Shown one piece after another: positions 58,579-64,000 of a DNA stretch of 64,000 nucleotides. The translations under genes were made by a program, and so were the position numbers. Numbering within the stretch: position 1 is the first letter of the stretch; each line of letters opens with the position of its first letter. The stretch is from Bacillus sp. B1-b2 (GTDB taxonomy: Bacteria; Bacillota; Bacilli; Bacillales; Cytobacillaceae), in assembly GCF_009183415.1 (NCBI RefSeq), contig NZ_WEHU01000008.1, positions 1 to 64,000 of the forward strand. The letters run 5' to 3'. Below the pieces are notes generated by a model, which worked only from the letters and a program-made list of their open reading frames with translations, was not told where the DNA came from and did no database searches.

Positions 58579-58785
58579 AAGATCAGAACAGCTTGTATTA
58601 ATCATTTCTTGGCTGGAGCTCCTATTTACAAATCAAGACTTACTAATATGTATGCTTTTATTTGTGAGATATGACTTTTCTTTCCTCTTTTTCGATTCTT
58701 TTTCCAATTGCATAAAGTATGGTTAAATAAAGTACATTATCAAAACCTAACTATAATTAAGGATAAAAGTGTTGGAGGATACATC

Positions 58786-60168
58786 ATGAAAAAATCAATC
58801 ATTGCTCTTCTTTCCATTTACCTGCTTTTCACCTATTCTTCTTGTACGGTACAAGCAAATTCGTCTGGAATAAAAGAGAATAAAACACCAAAAAATATTA
58901 TTTTTCTAATTGGAGATGGAATGGGGATAGGTCAAATGGAAATAGCTCGTCTATTTCAATATGGCAAAGAAGGTAGTCTTTATATGGAGTCCCTTCCCTA
59001 TACAGCATTAGCACATACTTATTCAGAAAGTCATCGTGTAACCGATTCAGCAGCTGGTGGTACAGCACTTGCCATCGGAAAGAAAACAACGAACGGAATG
59101 ATAGGAATTACCTCAGATGGGCAAGTAAAAGATAGTATTTTAGATATTAGTAAAAAGAATGGAAAGAGAACAGCCATTATTACAACCAATTCTGTAACGG
59201 ACGCTACTCCTGCAAGTTTTTCAGCAAGTGTTAATAATAGATGGGCAGATCAAGAAGAAATAGCCAAACAACAACTGGAGAACTCTGTAGATATAATTCT
59301 TGGTGGAGGTTACAAGAACTTTCGTAAAAAAGATAAGAGAAGCTTAACATTATTAGATGCCTATAAAAAACAAGGGTACGAAGTAGTAACAACAAAAGAG
59401 GAATTACTAAAATCTAATCATACACAATTACTTGGTCTTTTTAATGAGTCTCATTTAAACTTTCAATTAGATAAAGAGGAATTAACCTCTAACGAACCCT
59501 CCTTGAAAGAAATGACACAGAAATCATTAGAAATCCTTTCATCAGATGACAAAGGTTTTTTTGCTATGATAGAAGGTGGACGAATCGACCATGCCTCTCA
59601 CTCCTCAGACATTACTGGTATCTGGAAGGAAACAGTAGCGTTTGATGAAGTCGTAAAAGAATGTGTTGAATGGGCCAAAAAAAGAGATGATACATTGGTT
59701 ATTGTGGCAGCAGATCATGAAACTATGGGATTATCAGCTACAGAGGCAATGGATATAGAGGGCTTAAAAGAAATTAAAGTTTCTCCTTATTATATGGTGA
59801 GTCAATTACAGAAGAATAAGAATGGAGTAGGATATACAAATAAAAGTATCAAAAATGTCTTTAAAAAATATGCTCATATAGAGTTGAGTGATACAGAAGC
59901 AAAGAAATTTCAACAACATGTACATCCGCTAAAAGATCAGGTTTATCCTGATCAGCATGTCGCATGGAATATCGGAAGTATGATCGCTAACCATTATCAT
60001 GCTGGGGTAACAAACCGAACCGCTCAAAAATTAAGTAGCACAGGAGGACATACTAGTAATATGATTGCCGTATTTGCATACGGAAATGGTGCAGATCAGT
60101 TTCACGGAGTAATAGACAATACAGATATCCCTAAGAAAATTGCTTCTATTATGGGTTATAGCTTTTAA
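58786..60168 (+). CDS. Alkaline phosphatase, secreted
   Basis: This metal-dependent phosphomonoesterase has 460 aa. The signal peptide (IIALLSIYLLFTYSSCTVQA) most likely ends after VQA; the cysteine context YSSC is a poor lipobox. Metal and catalytic motifs are complete: IFLIGDGMG, the nucleophile serine in VTDSAAGGTALA, MIEGGRIDHASHSSD, VAADHETMG and GGHTSNM. The ATG at 58786 follows GGAGG at 7 nt; an earlier ATG at 58708 lacks one. B. subtilis PhoA and PhoB are the nearest named relatives. No clear Pho box was found. Confidence 0.9.
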   Translation: MKKSIIALLSIYLLFTYSSCTVQANSSGIKENKTPKNIIFLIGDGMGIGQMEIARLFQYGKEGSLYMESLPYTALAHTYSESHRVTDSAAGGTALAIGKKTTNGMIGITSDGQVKDSILDISKKNGKRTAIITTNSVTDATPASFSASVNNRWADQEEIAKQQLENSVDIILGGGYKNFRKKDKRSLTLLDAYKKQGYEVVTTKEELLKSNHTQLLGLFNESHLNFQLDKEELTSNEPSLKEMTQKSLEILSSDDKGFFAMIEGGRIDHASHSSDITGIWKETVAFDEVVKECVEWAKKRDDTLVIVAADHETMGLSATEAMDIEGLKEIKVSPYYMVSQLQKNKNGVGYTNKSIKNVFKKYAHIELSDTEAKKFQQHVHPLKDQVYPDQHVAWNIGSMIANHYHAGVTNRTAQKLSSTGGHTSNMIAVFAYGNGADQFHGVIDNTDIPKKIASIMGYSF

Positions 60169-60236
60169 TATTTTATAGTCTTGTGTACAAGCCATAGTAA
60201 ATCACTTTTCATATATTATGATGAGGTGATTTTACT

Positions 60237-60809
60237 ATGTTTATGAGACCAACTACGGTTACTTATGTATCAAATGGTTTTAGACCAACAGGAAATAACA
60301 GTCATTTTGGTGTGGATTTTGCTTCAAATGGAACACATAGCATTGTTGCAAGTGCAAATGGTACTGTATCAAGATCGTATTACTCCAATAGTTATGGTGA
60401 ATGCATTATGATTGTTCATCAATCAAACGGACAAGAGTATGAAACAGTTTATGCTCATTTAAGAAGTGGATCTAGAAGAGTACAAGTAGGAGATTCAGTG
60501 GTTATGGGCCAAGAAATTGGAATAATGGGAAGTACAGGTCAATCCACTGGTCAACATTTGCACTTTGAATTACATGTTGGAAGATGGAATAGTACGAAGT
60601 CTAATGCAGTTGATCCATTGCCCTTTATAAACAAAAGCCAGGAAACACCAACATTGACCGAAACAACCTATACAGTGAAAGCAGGAGACACTTTATATAA
60701 AATAAGTAAAATGTATCATACTAGTGTTCAAGCAATTGCCACTCTTAATAACATAACAAATCCTAATCTTATAATAGTTGGGCAAAAACTTAAAATACCA
60801 TCCAACTAA
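60237..60809 (+). CDS. M23 metallopeptidase with C-terminal LysM, no signal peptide
   Basis: The 190-aa protein has a LytM-type M23 peptidase domain at about residues 8-130 and a LysM cell-wall-binding repeat at 143-187 ([20 protein letters not shown]). Zinc ligands are the first histidine and aspartate in SHFGVDFA and the HxH in GQHLHFELH. The N-terminus [15 protein letters not shown] starts directly with the domain, with no signal peptide or membrane helix. The ribosome binding site (GAGGTGATTTTACT) supports the start. Leaderless enzymes of this kind are released by phage holins or act during mother-cell lysis. Confidence 0.87.
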   Translation: MFMRPTTVTYVSNGFRPTGNNSHFGVDFASNGTHSIVASANGTVSRSYYSNSYGECIMIVHQSNGQEYETVYAHLRSGSRRVQVGDSVVMGQEIGIMGSTGQSTGQHLHFELHVGRWNSTKSNAVDPLPFINKSQETPTLTETTYTVKAGDTLYKISKMYHTSVQAIATLNNITNPNLIIVGQKLKIPSN

Positions 60810-60957
60810 TAAGCGCAAACGAGAAGTAAGATAGAGGAAATACTGTAAGTCAAATTTCAGAAATGGATGCAGAATATAGATATAACTTATGATGGTATCA
60901 TATGCCAAAAATGCTCTTCTAAGCAACTATCTTCAAGTACGGTCTAAATATAAGAAA

Positions 60958-61003
60958 GGACCCTAAGAAGGCAGTTTAACCTGCAATCTCTTAGGGTTCT
61001 TCT
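60958..61003 (-). terminator. Terminator of the family 1 glucosidase gene
   Basis: ACCCTAAGA / TCTTAGGGT with inner GCAG/CTGC pairing lies just beyond the stop codon at 61011 on the minus strand. Confidence 0.8.
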
Positions 61004-61010
61004 ATTTAAA

Positions 61011-62483
<1,473 letters not shown>

Positions 62484-62508
62484 CTAATTATCGATTGATG
62501 CTTTACTT

Positions 62509-64000
62509 TTACAGTATTAAAGTTTTCTGAGATGAATGGATATAAGTAGAATGATTTTCAATTTTAATCTCTGGAGCAGGTGGAATATCTGTCACTCCAT
62601 GTAAAACAATTTCATATTGAGTAATTCCATCTATTTCAATTTCATATTTCCCATTCTTTTTAATTAAATGGATATTTGCGGCCTTTTCTCCATTTGTCGT
62701 GTGAATTTCTGCATGAAGTGTCTCATTCTCATGTAAGTCAAACACATGGATTCTTGGATTTTCTGTGTAATCATACTCTGCATGCTGATTGCAATTACCT
62801 TCAATAATAATACTATGTGGTCGTACAAGCAGTGGAAGATTCATATAATCATAGACTTGTTCATACCAATTCCCACCTTCATAGGTTTCTCCTGTTAAAT
62901 AATTTGTCCATACCCCTTTTGTTTCGGGTACATAAAATGATACCTTTCCGTCTTCTCTAAAGATTGGTGCAACAAGTAGGTTATCCCCGAACATATATTG
63001 ACGGTCAAGAGTATGTGTTGCTAAGTCTTCAGGAAATTCTAAAACCATTGGCCGCATCATAGGAATCCCTTTTTCTGCAGTGTATACAGACTGACTTATT
63101 ATGTAAGGCATTAAACTTAATTTTAACTTGGTGAATTTTCTTGCTACGTCCACTGCTTCCTCTCCGTAAATCCAAGGCACCTTATATTCCCAGCTTCCAT
63201 GATATCTGCTATGAGAGGATAATAACCCGAATTGAGTCCATCTCTTATAGATATCAGGATTTGCTCCTGCCTCAAAACCTGATATGTCATGGCTCCAATA
63301 TCCAAATCCACCTAAGCCAAAGGACAATCCAGCTCGTAAAGATTCTGCCATAGATGGATAATCAGAAGTACTGTCTCCTCCCCAATGTACAGGGAACTTC
63401 TGTGATCCTACAGAAGCTGAGCGTGCAAAAACTACTGCTTCTTCTTTACCTCGTTCTTCCACTAATAAGTTGTATACCACTTCGTTATATAAAAACGCAT
63501 AATAATTATGCATTCTTTCTGGGGAAGATCCATCAAAATATATACAATCGGTTGGAATGCGTTCACCAAAATCTGTTTTAAAGCAGTCTACACCCATGTC
63601 AAGTAATGATTTTAATTTCTCTTGATACCATTCGGTTGCTTTTGGATTAGTAAAGTCCACAATAGCCATCCCTGCTTGCCACTTATCCCACTGCCATATG
63701 TCTCCATTTTCTTTCTTTAAAAAGTATTCTTTCTCCATTCCTTCATCAAATAACGGAGATTTCTGCCCAATGTATGGATTAATCCATACACAAATTTTCA
63801 AACCTTTTGCTTTTAACCTCTCTAACATTTTTTGAGGTTCTGGAAAAGTTTCCTGATCCCATGTGAAATTACACCATTCATATTCTTTCATCCATAAACA
63901 ATCAAAATGAAAAACCTCTAAGGGAATATCATGCTGAACCATACCATCCACAAAAGAGGTCACTGTTTTCTCATCATAGTCGGTCAAAAAAGATGTACTA
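62509..64000 (-). CDS. Glycoside hydrolase family 31 alpha-xylosidase (YicI-like), cut by window edge
   Basis: The visible C-terminal part, about 497 residues, continues in frame to the last base, so the start lies beyond the window. It matches YicI, which removes xylose from isoprimeverose-type oligosaccharides. The nucleophile aspartate is in CFKTDFGERIPTD and the acid/base in HWGGDST. Substrate residues VFHFDCLWMK and WINPYIGQKSP are conserved. YicI is about 770 aa, so roughly a third is missing. Pairing with a beta-glucosidase suggests use of plant xyloglucan or related oligosaccharides. Confidence 0.92.
   Translation of the reverse strand, partial: STSFLTDYDEKTVTSFVDGMVQHDIPLEVFHFDCLWMKEYEWCNFTWDQETFPEPQKMLERLKAKGLKICVWINPYIGQKSPLFDEGMEKEYFLKKENGDIWQWDKWQAGMAIVDFTNPKATEWYQEKLKSLLDMGVDCFKTDFGERIPTDCIYFDGSSPERMHNYYAFLYNEVVYNLLVEERGKEEAVVFARSASVGSQKFPVHWGGDSTSDYPSMAESLRAGLSFGLGGFGYWSHDISGFEAGANPDIYKRWTQFGLLSSHSRYHGSWEYKVPWIYGEEAVDVARKFTKLKLSLMPYIISQSVYTAEKGIPMMRPMVLEFPEDLATHTLDRQYMFGDNLLVAPIFREDGKVSFYVPETKGVWTNYLTGETYEGGNWYEQVYDYMNLPLLVRPHSIIIEGNCNQHAEYDYTENPRIHVFDLHENETLHAEIHTTNGEKAANIHLIKKNGKYEIEIDGITQYEIVLHGVTDIPPAPEIKIENHSTYIHSSQKTLIL

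Noticed and set aside
58600-58785. Pho boxes upstream of the alkaline phosphatase gene
   Set aside because: No pair of TTAACA-like repeats at 11-bp spacing was found.

Overview
The window is about 64 kb of low-GC chromosome from an endospore-forming Firmicute of the family Bacillaceae. The evidence is a complete spoIIIA operon, spo0A, spoIVB, a GerAB-type germination permease and a spore-surface-type collagen-like protein. Gene order from about 13 kb to 58.5 kb is essentially the Bacillus subtilis yqj-yqi-yqh-spoIIIA region with local rearrangements. Genus and species cannot be fixed from sequence alone. No rRNA, tRNA, CRISPR array, intact prophage or intact insertion sequence was found. Almost everything is core chromosome with a few accessory or decaying loci.

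Layout. 0-10.5 kb is mixed accessory: an LtaS-type lipoteichoic acid synthase, a hydrolase gene followed by a gene broken by an in-frame stop, modA-modB without modC, an orphan GerAB permease, a zinc alcohol dehydrogenase with a divergent MerR regulator and a textbook 19-bp-spacer promoter, and a lone RsbR-type stressosome protein. 10.7-13 kb holds one large collagen-like gene with a 36-nt repeat tract. 13.2-20.8 kb holds rnz, zwf, a membrane metallophosphoesterase, gndA (zwf and gndA feed the oxidative pentose phosphate pathway), dinB and an orphan cheW. 21-27.7 kb holds a small acidic protein, a PepT-like peptidase, the stressosome miniprotein Prli42, an L,D-transpeptidase, a glyoxalase-fold protein, the artPQR amino-acid importer and the bacilliredoxin brxB.

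27.7-35.2 kb is the branched-chain keto-acid dehydrogenase operon (bkdR-buk-lpdV-bkdAA-bkdAB-bkdB on the minus strand). It is reduced: ptb and bcd are absent, BkdR has lost the sigma-54-contacting GAFTGA segment, and Buk has an altered N-terminal phosphate-binding motif, while the E1/E2/E3 genes look intact. 35.3-41.4 kb holds a glycerophosphodiesterase, a cold-shock gene, a truncated integrase, spo0A with two 0A boxes, a MenA-type prenyltransferase inserted on the opposite strand, and spoIVB.

41.6-53.1 kb is the conserved recN-argR-tlyA-dxs-ispA-xseB-xseA-nusB-asp23-accC-accB block, lacking folD at its usual place, with a FapR-like operator over the accB promoter. 53.3-58.5 kb is spoIIIAA-AH, where spoIIIAD has no standard start codon. 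58.7-64 kb holds an alkaline phosphatase, a leaderless M23/LysM protein, a family 1 (probably 6-phospho-beta-) glucosidase and a family 31 alpha-xylosidase running off the right edge.

No wholly new multi-gene system is evident. The points most worth following are the remodelled bkd locus, the non-standard starts, the FapR-like site at accBC, and the pairing of two stressosome components.
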